Assembly (NCBI GenBank): GCA_023397655.1
Contig: JAEWTW010000020.1
Location: 1-44,387 of the forward strand
Source: Bacillota bacterium
GTDB taxonomy: Bacteria > Bacillota > Clostridia > Christensenellales > SZUA-584
Length of the DNA: 44,387 bases
Reading direction: 5' to 3'
Part shown: piece by piece, positions 8,039 through 15,200 of the stretch
Position numbering within the stretch: the first letter of the stretch is position 1
How the letters are laid out: each line of letters starts with the position of its first letter
Notes under the pieces: model-generated
Databases searched by the model: none
What the model saw: the letters and a program-made list of their open reading frames with translations, nothing else
Told to the model about the DNA's origin: nothing
Made by a program: the position numbers and the translations under genes

Positions 8039-8518
8039 ATGGACGGCAAACTGACGCATTTTGACGAGAGCGGCAACGCGGCGATGGTGGACGTGACGGA
8101 CAAGGCGGAGACGCATCGCACTGCCGTAGCTATGGGCAGCATCCGCATGAACGAGGCGGCCTTTGCCGCGATACAGCACGGTACGGCGGACAAGGGCGAC
8201 GTGCTGGGCGTGGCGCGCGTGGCGGGCATCATGGCTGCCAAGCGCACGGCGGAGTTGATACCGCTGTGCCATCCACTGATGCTGACCAGCGTGAAGGTGG
8301 ATTTTACGCTGCGCCCCGAGTCGCTGACGGTTGAATCGGTTTGTACCGCGAAGCTGTCCGGAAAGACGGGCGTGGAGATGGAAGCGATGACAGGTGTGTC
8401 TGTTGCACTGCTGACGATATACGACATGTGCAAGGCGCTGGACAAGGGTATGGTGATCTCGGATATCCGCCTGCTGGAGAAGTCCGGCGGCAAGAGCGGA
8501 GATTATATAAACAGATAA
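8039..8518 (+). CDS. moaC: Cyclic pyranopterin monophosphate synthase MoaC
   Basis: MoaC works with MoaA in the first step of molybdenum cofactor synthesis, rearranging the GTP-derived intermediate to cyclic pyranopterin monophosphate. The 159-residue protein shows the family landmarks: MVDVTDKAETHRTAVA near residue 17, IPLCHPL near residue 75 and VEMEAMTGVSVALLTIYDMCKA near residue 112. ATG 8039 is preceded by AAAGGAGG with a 5-base gap. It lies 11 bases after the MoeA-like gene, so they are co-transcribed. Confidence 0.95.
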   Translation: MDGKLTHFDESGNAAMVDVTDKAETHRTAVAMGSIRMNEAAFAAIQHGTADKGDVLGVARVAGIMAAKRTAELIPLCHPLMLTSVKVDFTLRPESLTVESVCTAKLSGKTGVEMEAMTGVSVALLTIYDMCKALDKGMVISDIRLLEKSGGKSGDYINR

Positions 8519-8528
8519 AGGGAAGGGT

Positions 8529-8617
8529 TAAGACCGTGGAGGCACTGCCTCCACACCACCGCTCAAGGGGTGGCACCCCTTGAGAATCCCATCGGGAAAA
8601 TGCCTTTGGCATTTTCC
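8529..8617. repeat. Interspersed hairpin repeat, copy 2, between moaC and modA
   Basis: The stretch TAAGACCGTGGAGGC is shared with copy 1 near 1286. Hairpins are GTGGAGGC/GCCTCCAC (8536-8554), CTCAAGGGGT/ACCCCTTGAG (8562-8584) and GGAAAATGCC/GGCATTTTCC (8595-8617). No T-run follows the last stem. The block separates moaC from modA within an otherwise same-strand gene run, so it could tune expression of modABC relative to the first genes. Confidence 0.8.
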
Positions 8618-8701
8618 ATGAATTATTGACCAGACGTTACGACAATAGTTAATAAAAACAGTTTCACATATTATTTGCGGAAACGCAGAAAGAGGATTCT
8701 T

Positions 8702-9562
8702 ATGAAAAAACTTGTTGGAATTGTACTGGTGCTGTGCATGGTGCTGGCATTGGTCGGCTGCGGTACCCCGACGCCCGCTCCCTCCGAGGAGCCAGTCGCG
8801 ACGGAAGCGCCCGCAACGGAAGCGCCCGTAGCAACGCCCGAACCGACGGATGCCCCCACGGCAGAGCCGGTGGAGCTGATGATTGCGGCGGCGGCCAGTC
8901 TGACGGACGTGACAGCGGAGATCGCGGAAGCGTACAAGGCTGTTGCCCCCAACGTAACGCTGACGTTCACCTACGGCGCGTCGGGTGCGCTGCAGGAGCA
9001 GATCGAGCAGGGCGCTCCGGTGGACATATTCATGTCGGCGGCGCAGAAGCAGATGGACGCGCTGGAAGAAGGCGCGCTGCTGTTGGACGGTTCCCGCTCC
9101 AATCTGCTGGAGAACAAGGTCGTGATGATCGTTCCCGCGGATTCCGCTCTGGGGCTTGCCAGCTTTGAAGATCTCACGAAGGAAGACGTGAAGACGGTGG
9201 CGATCGGCGACCCGGCGAGCGTTCCGGCGGGCCAGTATGCTGAAGAGGTACTGACGTCGCTGGGCATCAAGGATGCTGTATTTGCCAAGGCCAACCTCGG
9301 AACCGACGTGCGTCAGGTGCTGACTTGGGTGGAGAACGGCGAAGTGGAAGCGGGCATCGTGTATGCCACCGACGCAGCCACCACGGACAAGGTGAAGGTG
9401 GTCTGCGAAGCGCCGGCGGACAGCGTAAAGAAGATCATCTATCCGGTCGCGATAACGAAAGCGTCCGCTAACGCGGAAGCGGCTCAGGAGTTTATCAATT
9501 TCTTAAAGACGCCCGACATTGCGGCGATGTTTGAGAAGTACGGATTCAAGATGGCTGAATAA
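8702..9562 (+). CDS. modA: Molybdate ABC transporter substrate-binding lipoprotein ModA
   Basis: The extracytoplasmic molybdate/tungstate-binding protein. It has a lipoprotein signal peptide with lipobox LVGC at about residues 16-19. A low-complexity Pro/Ala/Thr/Glu linker follows (about residues 22-55), typical of Gram-positive membrane-anchored binding proteins. The mature domain begins ELMIAAAASLTDVTAEIAEAY, the classic ModA opening, and contains FTYGASGALQEQIEQGAPVDIFMSA. Start ATG 8702 is preceded by AGAGGAT. It is followed 19 bases on by modB, forming the importer that feeds the cofactor genes around it. Confidence 0.95.
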   Translation: MKKLVGIVLVLCMVLALVGCGTPTPAPSEEPVATEAPATEAPVATPEPTDAPTAEPVELMIAAAASLTDVTAEIAEAYKAVAPNVTLTFTYGASGALQEQIEQGAPVDIFMSAAQKQMDALEEGALLLDGSRSNLLENKVVMIVPADSALGLASFEDLTKEDVKTVAIGDPASVPAGQYAEEVLTSLGIKDAVFAKANLGTDVRQVLTWVENGEVEAGIVYATDAATTDKVKVVCEAPADSVKKIIYPVAITKASANAEAAQEFINFLKTPDIAAMFEKYGFKMAE

Positions 9563-9581
9563 GCCGCTACAAGAGGATTTC

Positions 9582-10265
9582 ATGGATTATTCGCCGCTTT
9601 GGCTGTCATTGAGGGTCGCGTTTCTCGCGACTCTCATGACATTTATATTGGGAGTGCTCGCGGCCTGGCTGACCGTGAAGCTCCGGCGCGGAAAGGGCAT
9701 CGTGGACGGTTTGTTCACGCTGCCTTTGGTGCTTCCTCCCACCATGGTTGGCTTCTTTCTGCTGGTGATATTCGGCAAGAACGGCTTCATCGGTCAACTG
9801 CTGAACAGCATCGGAGCGCCGGTGGTGTTCACGTGGACGGGCGCAGTGATCGCGTCCACGGTGGTGGCGTTCCCGCTGATGTACCGCACGGTACGCGGCG
9901 CGTTTGAGCAGCTGGACGAGAACCTCCTCTCCGCGGCGCGTACGCTGGGCATGTCGGAACCCAAGCTGTTCTGGCGAGTGATGATGCCCAACTCCATACC
10001 CAGCATCATGGCGGGCGCGGTGCTGGCGTTTGCGCGGGCGCTGGGCGAATTCGGCGCGACCATCATGCTGGCGGGCAACATACCCGGACGCACGCAGACG
10101 GTGTCCGTCGCGATATACACGGCGGTGCAGGCGGGCAACTGGGAGCTGGCCTACCACTGGATGCTCATCATCGTGGGCATCTCGTTCGCCACCATCATAC
10201 TGATGAACTGGTTTTCGGGCCGGTCGGTGCGGACGAAAAGGGAGGCGGTGAAGAGATGGCGCTGA
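9582..10265 (+). CDS. modB: Molybdate ABC transporter permease ModB
   Basis: The membrane channel subunit, 227 residues with about five to six transmembrane segments. The EAA loop that contacts the ATPase is visible as LLSAARTLGMSEPKLFWRVMMPNSIP (about residues 118-143), followed by GEFGATIMLAGNIPGRTQT, typical of ModB/CysU permeases. ATG 9582 has AAGAGGA upstream; longer frames start inside modA. Its last 10 bases overlap the start of modC, so translation of the two is likely coupled. Confidence 0.94.
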   Translation: MDYSPLWLSLRVAFLATLMTFILGVLAAWLTVKLRRGKGIVDGLFTLPLVLPPTMVGFFLLVIFGKNGFIGQLLNSIGAPVVFTWTGAVIASTVVAFPLMYRTVRGAFEQLDENLLSAARTLGMSEPKLFWRVMMPNSIPSIMAGAVLAFARALGEFGATIMLAGNIPGRTQTVSVAIYTAVQAGNWELAYHWMLIIVGISFATIILMNWFSGRSVRTKREAVKRWR

Positions 10266-11308
10266 GCGTGGATATCGAGAAGCGCGCGGGCAGCTTCCAT
10301 CTGAAGAGCCGCTTTGAAGCGCAGGACGAGACGCTGGCGATCTTGGGAGCGTCCGGCTGCGGCAAGAGCATGACGCTCCGCTGCATCGCGGGCGTTATGA
10401 CGCCCGACCGCGGGCACATCGTGCTGAACGGGCGGGTGCTGTTCGACAGCGACAAACACATCAACCTGCCGGCACGCAGCCGCAATACGGGATACCTGTT
10501 TCAGAACTATGCGCTGTTTCCCAACATGACAGTGGAGCAGAATATCGCTTGCGGCATACCCAAGGGACGTGATAAAGTCAAAGCTGTCCGCGAAAAGATA
10601 GGCGCTTTCTATCTGGAGGGGCTGGAGCGGCATTATCCGCATCAGCTCTCGGGCGGGCAGCAGCAGCGGGTGGCGCTGGCGCGCATGCTGGCGAGCGAAC
10701 CGGCGCTGCTGATGCTGGACGAACCGCTGTCCGCGCTGGACAGCTTTCTCAAGTGGCAGCTGGAGCTGGAGATATTCAAGGTGCAGGAGAGCTTCGGCGG
10801 CACGATACTGTTCGTATCCCACAACCGCGACGAGGTGTACCGCCTGTGCGACCGCGTGGCAGTGATGGAGGACGGCGCGACCATCGAGGTGCTGGATAAG
10901 AAGGATCTGTTTGCGATGCCGCAGACGCTGTCCACGGCGCTGCTGTCCGGCTGCAAGAACTTTTCGGCGGCAGTGAAGACAGGGCCGGATACGCTGGCCG
11001 CGACGGACTGGAACACGGAGCTTGCGGTATCGAGGCCGGTGCCGGACGACATCCGGTTTATTGGATTCCGCGCGCACTTCTTTGAGCTGTCACAGAGCGG
11101 CGGCGGGCGCAACGTGATTGAATGCCGCGTGACACGGGTGATCGAGGACATGTTTTCCACCATCGTCATCGCGCACGTGAAAGGCGGGGCGGATAAGGAC
11201 TGGGCCTATCTGCGCTATGAGCTGAGCAAGGAAAAGTGGAACGCTTTGGGTGCTCCGAAGATGCTGTATCTGCGGTTGCCGGAGGATCATATCATATTGA
11301 TGAGGTAA
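10256..11308 (+). CDS. modC: Molybdate ABC transporter ATP-binding protein ModC
   Basis: The ATPase of the molybdate importer, 350 residues. Walker A is GASGCGKS (near residue 32), the ABC signature LSGGQQQR lies near residue 128, and Walker B LLMLDEP near residue 150, with the switch histidine in FVSHNRDE. The C-terminal 120 residues form the accessory region usual for ModC, which in relatives can bind oxyanion. It overlaps modB by 10 bases and is followed 4 bases later by moaA. Confidence 0.93.
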   Translation: MALSVDIEKRAGSFHLKSRFEAQDETLAILGASGCGKSMTLRCIAGVMTPDRGHIVLNGRVLFDSDKHINLPARSRNTGYLFQNYALFPNMTVEQNIACGIPKGRDKVKAVREKIGAFYLEGLERHYPHQLSGGQQQRVALARMLASEPALLMLDEPLSALDSFLKWQLELEIFKVQESFGGTILFVSHNRDEVYRLCDRVAVMEDGATIEVLDKKDLFAMPQTLSTALLSGCKNFSAAVKTGPDTLAATDWNTELAVSRPVPDDIRFIGFRAHFFELSQSGGGRNVIECRVTRVIEDMFSTIVIAHVKGGADKDWAYLRYELSKEKWNALGAPKMLYLRLPEDHIILMR

Positions 11309-11312
11309 AGCC

Positions 11313-12284
11313 ATGCTGGACGGTTTTGGCCGGACGATCGACTATATGCGCATATCCGTGACGGACCGCTGCAATCTGCGGTGTGTTTATTGCATGCCGC
11401 CCGAGGGCGTGGAGTGTGTAGGGCACTCTGAAATACTGCGCTTTGAGGAGATGCTGCGCGTCGTGGAGGCGGGCGTGGCGCTGGGTATCACCAAATACCG
11501 CATCACAGGCGGGGAGCCGCTGGTGCGCAAGGGCATCGTGGATTTCGTCCGCATGGTCAAGCGGACGGCGGGCGTGGAATCCGTCGCGCTGACCACCAAC
11601 GGCGTATTGTTTGCCGATATGGGTGAGGCGCTTCGGGACGCGGGGCTGGACGCGGTAAATTTCAGCCTGGACTGCTTGGATGCGGACAGCTTTGCACGGC
11701 TGACGTGCGTGGACGCGTGGGGCGCTGTGATGGCGGGCATCAATAAGGCGCTGGAACTGGGGCTGAAAACCAAGCTCAACTGCGTGCCGATGGAAGGGTA
11801 CAACGGCGGCGACTGGGTACGGCTGGCGGCGATGGCGCAGGATAAGCCGCTGGACGTCCGCTTCATCGAGATGATGCCCATCGGACTGGGACAGGATTTT
11901 GAATCCGTGGACAATGCTGAGGTGCTGGCTGCGCTTACGCAGGCGTTTGGAGAACCTGTGAAGTCACAGAGTCAACACGGCAGCGGTCCCGCGGATTACT
12001 ACGACTTTCCGGGGTTTACTGGCAGCATCGGCTTTATCAGCGCAGTGTCGCATGCGTTCTGCGGCGGCTGCAACCGCGTGCGCCTGACGGCGGACGGCAT
12101 GCTAAAGCCCTGCCTGTGCTATGAGGACGGATTAAATGTCAAAGAGCTGCTGCGGGCGGGCGCATGCGATGAAGCGCTCAAGCACGCGATGGCAGAGACG
12201 ATAAGTGCCAAGCCGCTGCGCCACAGCTTCGGCTGCACGGGCGGTGTTTCAGAGCAGCGTAAAATGGTTCAGATAGGCGGATGA
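11313..12284 (+). CDS. moaA: GTP 3',8-cyclase MoaA (radical SAM)
   Basis: MoaA uses S-adenosylmethionine and two 4Fe-4S clusters to convert GTP to the cyclo-GTP intermediate that MoaC processes. The N-terminal radical SAM motif is Cys20-x3-Cys24-x2-Cys27 (DRCNLRCVYC). The second cluster is bound by the cysteines in CGGCNRVRLTADGMLKPCLC near residue 250. The protein ends in the conserved Gly-Gly tail (MVQIGG) needed for activity in the family. Length is 323 residues, as usual. It sits in the operon between modC and a MOSC protein. Confidence 0.96.
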   Translation: MLDGFGRTIDYMRISVTDRCNLRCVYCMPPEGVECVGHSEILRFEEMLRVVEAGVALGITKYRITGGEPLVRKGIVDFVRMVKRTAGVESVALTTNGVLFADMGEALRDAGLDAVNFSLDCLDADSFARLTCVDAWGAVMAGINKALELGLKTKLNCVPMEGYNGGDWVRLAAMAQDKPLDVRFIEMMPIGLGQDFESVDNAEVLAALTQAFGEPVKSQSQHGSGPADYYDFPGFTGSIGFISAVSHAFCGGCNRVRLTADGMLKPCLCYEDGLNVKELLRAGACDEALKHAMAETISAKPLRHSFGCTGGVSEQRKMVQIGG

Positions 12285-12285
12285 T

Positions 12286-12714
12286 ATGGGTATAGTGAAA
12301 GCAATCTGCATCAGTGAGAAGAAGGGCACGAAGAAGGTCAATATCGGCCAGTGCGAGCTGGTGGAAAACTTTGGGCTAAAGGACGACGCGCACGCGGGCA
12401 ACTGGCATCGTCAGGTGAGCCTGCTGTCTTACGACAAGGTGGAGGCGTTCCGTGCGACGGGCGCAACGGTGGACGACGGCGCGTTCGGCGAGAACCTGCT
12501 CGTGGAAGGCATCGACTTTAAGGCACTGCCGGTGGGCACGAAGCTCATCTGCGGCGACGTGCTGATGGAGGTCACGCAGATCGGCAAGGAGTGCCACGCG
12601 CACTGCGAGATATACCGTCAGGTGGGCGACTGCATCATGCCGCGGGAGGGCGTGTTTGCGCGCGTACTCAAGGGCGGCGTGATCACCGTGGGAGATGAGA
12701 TGCATGTCGGGTAA
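12286..12714 (+). CDS. MOSC domain protein
   Basis: A small 142-residue stand-alone MOSC domain, a fold related to the C-terminus of molybdenum cofactor sulfurases. The conserved cysteine is in GKECHAHCEIYRQVGDC near residue 105, and DDAHAGNWHRQVSLL near residue 32 is the usual N-terminal signature. These proteins are thought to handle sulfur or molybdopterin during maturation of hydroxylases; the exact activity is not known. ATG follows the moaA stop by a single base and the 3' end overlaps the MogA-like gene, so it is in the same operon. Confidence 0.9.
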   Translation: MGIVKAICISEKKGTKKVNIGQCELVENFGLKDDAHAGNWHRQVSLLSYDKVEAFRATGATVDDGAFGENLLVEGIDFKALPVGTKLICGDVLMEVTQIGKECHAHCEIYRQVGDCIMPREGVFARVLKGGVITVGDEMHVG

Positions 12715-13204
12715 AGCGTACCGGGCGGCTGTAATCACCGCCAGCGACAAGGGCGCGGCGGGACAGCGCGAGGACATCAGCGGCCAAACGCTGAAGGAGA
12801 TATTGCGGGAGCACGGCTACACCATTGCTAGCTATTGCGTACTGCCCGACGATCAGGAGCTGTTGGCTGCGGAGATGATACGGCTGGCGGATGGGGATAT
12901 CTGCGATATCGTGTTCACGACGGGCGGGACAGGTTTGTCGCCGCGCGATGTGACGCCGGAGGCAACTCTTTCCGTGGCGCACCGGCTTGTGCCCGGTATC
13001 AGCGAAGCGATTAGGGCGCAAAGCATGAGTATCACCAACCGAGCGATGCTGAGCCGCGGCGTGTCCGTGATACGGCAGCGCACGCTCATTATCAACCTGC
13101 CGGGCAGTCCCAAAGCAGTGAAGGAGAGCTTGGATGTGATACTGGACGCGGTGTCGCATGGGCTTGCGATACTGCGCGGTGACGATGGGGAATGCGCCCG
13201 CTAA
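12704..13204 (+). CDS. MogA-like molybdopterin adenylyltransferase
   Basis: A 166-residue MogA/MoaB-type protein that would adenylate molybdopterin ahead of metal insertion by MoeA. The MPT-binding motif is FTTGGTGLSPRDVTPEAT (near residue 70), and SPKAVKESLDVILDAVSHGLA is the expected C-terminal helix. I chose ATG 12704 since GGAG lies about 10 bases before it; ATG 12695 in the same frame is too close to that site. It overlaps the MOSC gene by 11 bases and its TAA stop overlaps the stop of the convergent Crp-like gene in the four bases CTAA. Confidence 0.9.
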   Translation: MSGKAYRAAVITASDKGAAGQREDISGQTLKEILREHGYTIASYCVLPDDQELLAAEMIRLADGDICDIVFTTGGTGLSPRDVTPEATLSVAHRLVPGISEAIRAQSMSITNRAMLSRGVSVIRQRTLIINLPGSPKAVKESLDVILDAVSHGLAILRGDDGECAR

Positions 13205-13872
13205 TCCCAATCGGACAGCAGGCGAAAGCGGTTCTTTTCGAACTCGATCAGGCCCTCGTCCTGCATGCGACTGAGCTCGCGGGACAGCGCGCTGCGGTCC
13301 ACGCACAGATAGGCGGCGAACTCCTCGCGGTTGAACGGTATGGAAAGGTCGTGGGTCTTCTTGCGCCGTGCCTGCAATGTGAGGTACAGCAGGATGCGTT
13401 CACGCAAGCTCTTGCGGGACAGTATGTCGATCTTGTAGAGCTGGCGCATGTTCTCATTGGCGGTCAGCTCCAGTATGTTTTTCAGCATCGTGCAGCGCAG
13501 GCGATCCGGAATTGGCCCCGGCTCCGATATGCGCGCGTAGGGGAACGTGATGACCTCCGCGTCGGTGGCGCACACGGTGATGAGCGGGCTTAAGCGGCTG
13601 GGTGTGCTCGCGATGTCGAGGCCAAACAGCTCAGAGACACGTATTTTGCGGATCAGGTTCAGGCGGCCGTCCGTGTCCGGCTTGAAGGTATTGAGTTCGC
13701 CCGCGGCCACGATGCCCGCAAAATCGACGACGGTATCCGTGTCGATCAGCACCGCGCCCTTTGGACACTGCCTTTGCTGCACGCCAAGCAGCGGGCAAAG
13801 CACGGCGATATCGGCCCGGCTGATGCCGCTGAAAAGCTTGGTTTTCGATAGTGTATCTGCGACCGCGCTCAT
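13201..13872 (-). CDS. Crp/Fnr-family transcriptional regulator
   Basis: A 223-residue regulator with an N-terminal cyclic-nucleotide-binding-like beta-roll (about residues 10-120) and a C-terminal winged helix-turn-helix (FNREEFAAYLCVDRSALSRELSRMQDEGLIEFEKNRFRL split over residues 180-218). It lacks the N-terminal cysteine set of oxygen-sensing Fnr, so ligand is unknown. It is convergent with the cofactor operon and divergent from the yqeB-xdh operon, the arrangement expected of a local regulator of molybdenum hydroxylase genes. Relatives of this sub-type often sit beside CO dehydrogenase or xanthine dehydrogenase genes. Ribosome site is GAAGGGA. Confidence 0.85.
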   Translation of the reverse strand: MSAVADTLSKTKLFSGISRADIAVLCPLLGVQQRQCPKGAVLIDTDTVVDFAGIVAAGELNTFKPDTDGRLNLIRKIRVSELFGLDIASTPSRLSPLITVCATDAEVITFPYARISEPGPIPDRLRCTMLKNILELTANENMRQLYKIDILSRKSLRERILLYLTLQARRKKTHDLSIPFNREEFAAYLCVDRSALSRELSRMQDEGLIEFEKNRFRLLSDWD

Positions 13873-13983
13873 CGTTTGAATCCCTTCGGTTCGGTTTGTT
13901 ATGGCGATTTTAATTAAAAGAATTATAACACAAATTTAATGCGCTGAAGCAGCGTTTTTACCATATTGATCCCTTCAATCAAC

Positions 13984-14012
13984 TTGACATTGAGTGTGCA
14001 AATTGATATGAT
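13984..14012 (+). promoter_or_regulatory. Strong sigma-A promoter for the yqeB-xdh operon
   Basis: TTGACA (13984-13989), exactly 17 bases, then TATGAT (14007-14012). This near-consensus promoter would start a transcript near 14019 with a leader of about 300 bases that contains the purine riboswitch. Confidence 0.85.
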
Positions 14013-14076
14013 TAATGTACAACAAAACAGGTAATGGCTGCCGACGTGACGAACGTTACTTCCGCGGCTTTTGGTG

Positions 14077-14147
14077 CTCTTGTATAAGTCCATTAATTGG
14101 AATGGACGTCTCTACAGGCGACCGTAAATTGCCCTAGGCTACAAGAG
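14077..14147 (+). ncRNA. Purine riboswitch aptamer (guanine-type)
   Basis: The three-way junction of the purine riboswitch is complete. P1 is CTCTTGTA (14077-14084) with TACAAGAG (14140-14147); P2 is GTCCATT/AATGGAC (14088-14107). The junction J2/3 reads GTCTCTAC, and L3 carries CCGTAAA as in the xpt aptamer. Ligand contacts map as U22 (14085), U47 (14109), U51 (14113) and C74 (14139). C74 places it in the guanine/hypoxanthine-recognising group rather than adenine. One deviation is G at the position equivalent to A73 (14138). It precedes purine catabolic genes, so ligand control of purine breakdown is expected; the direction (on or off) is not settled by sequence. Confidence 0.9.
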
Positions 14148-14220
14148 ATACATGTTGAGCAATCCGCTGTGTGCTGGGTGACTGGCCAAAGTTGGTTGGA
14201 TTCTCAAGGTGTATCTTTTG
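14142..14220 (+). promoter_or_regulatory. Riboswitch expression platform hairpin
   Basis: The 5' arm CAAGAGATACA (14142-14152) pairs with UGUAUCUUUUG (14210-14220), and the stem continues inward through GTTGAG/CTCAA and AATCC/GGATT. The outer part of the stem uses the 3' strand of aptamer P1, so aptamer and full hairpin exclude each other. With P1 formed, a shorter stem followed by CTTTTG remains, a weak terminator-like shape. Further hairpins (GTCCGGG/CCCGGAC around 14225-14285) lie before the yqeB ribosome site. Confidence 0.65.
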
Positions 14221-14323
14221 CAGGTCCGGGGTTTTTATATTTTAAACCGCATCTTTTTTCAGCGGGCGGCGGAGTAGATACCCGGACACAGGCAAGCAGC
14301 TGACAGTTAAGGAAGTGTGGCGC

Positions 14324-15130
14324 ATGACAGAAAATCTGGTGGTTGTTCGCGGCGGCGGAGACCTCGCGACGGGAACGGTGTGCAGGCTCGTCAACTGCGG
14401 GTTTAACGTCGTGGTGCTGGAAACCTCGCAGCCTACGGTGATTCGGCGGACGGTCGCGTTTGCGCAGGCCGTCTTCGATGGCAAGACCACTGTGGAAGGG
14501 CTGACCGCCGTGAAGGCAGAATCCGTCCGAGATTGTGAAACCCTGCTGAGTGAAGGGAAGATCCCGGTGCTGGTGGACCCGATGTGTGAATCGTTGGGCC
14601 AGCTTGGCCCCGAGGCGCTGGTGGATGCCATACTTGCCAAACGCAACCTTGGGACGACTAAGGAAATGGCACCCATCGTCATCGGCCTGGGCCCCGGCTT
14701 TTATGCCGGACGGGATGTTCACGCCGTGGTGGAGACCAACCGGGGGCACAACCTCGGGCGGGTGTTCTACGACGGGGCGGCGGAGCCCAACACGGGGACG
14801 CCGGGCAACATCGCGGGCTACACCAGCGAGCGCATCGTACGCGCACCCGCCGCGGGCGTCATCACGACGACGGCGGACATCGGAGACCATGTGGAGAAAG
14901 GGCAAGAGCTGGCACGCGTGGAAGGTGTGCCGGTATGCGCGCCGCTGACAGGCGTGCTGCGGGGCATGATACAGTCCGGGATAAGCGTAAACGCTGGGAT
15001 GAAGATCGGCGACGTGGACCCGCGGGATAAGAAGGAATACTGCTATACCGCCTCCGAAAAGGCGAGGGCCATCGGCGGAGGCGTGCTGGAAGCCATACTG
15101 CATTTGCGGCTGGGGCTTCCGAAATACTAA
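14324..15130 (+). CDS. yqeB: YqeB/EF2563-family molybdenum hydroxylase maturation protein
   Basis: A 268-residue protein opening with a Rossmann-like VVVRGGGDLATG motif, as in the EF2563/YqeB family found with selenium-dependent or other xanthine dehydrogenase-type hydroxylases. The C-terminal part (APAAGVITTTADIGDHVEKGQELARV) resembles a biotinyl/lipoyl-like hairpin domain. Its biochemical role is not established; maturation of the hydroxylase is the usual proposal. I chose ATG 14324, which sits 8 bases after AAGGAAG; a GTG at 14315 overlaps that site and is unlikely. It is the first gene after the riboswitch and precedes the large xanthine dehydrogenase subunit. No selD, selA or yqeC was seen here. 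Confidence 0.88.
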   Translation: MTENLVVVRGGGDLATGTVCRLVNCGFNVVVLETSQPTVIRRTVAFAQAVFDGKTTVEGLTAVKAESVRDCETLLSEGKIPVLVDPMCESLGQLGPEALVDAILAKRNLGTTKEMAPIVIGLGPGFYAGRDVHAVVETNRGHNLGRVFYDGAAEPNTGTPGNIAGYTSERIVRAPAAGVITTTADIGDHVEKGQELARVEGVPVCAPLTGVLRGMIQSGISVNAGMKIGDVDPRDKKEYCYTASEKARAIGGGVLEAILHLRLGLPKY

Positions 15131-15200
15131 CAGTGATATTACGTTTGGTCATCAATATATATGACATTGTGAAAGACAATGCGATAAGGGGGAATGCGTT

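Noticed and set aside
8304..8612. Open frame of 102 codons on the minus strand across the hairpin repeat and moaC
   Set aside because: It is read from the dispersed repeat and the antisense of moaC; a similar frame appears over copy 1, so it reflects repeat sequence rather than a protein.
14019..14076. Possible second riboswitch or terminator (GCCG/CGGC hairpin with TTTT) ahead of the purine aptamer
   Set aside because: The stem is short and interrupted and no known riboswitch core matches; left as part of the leader.
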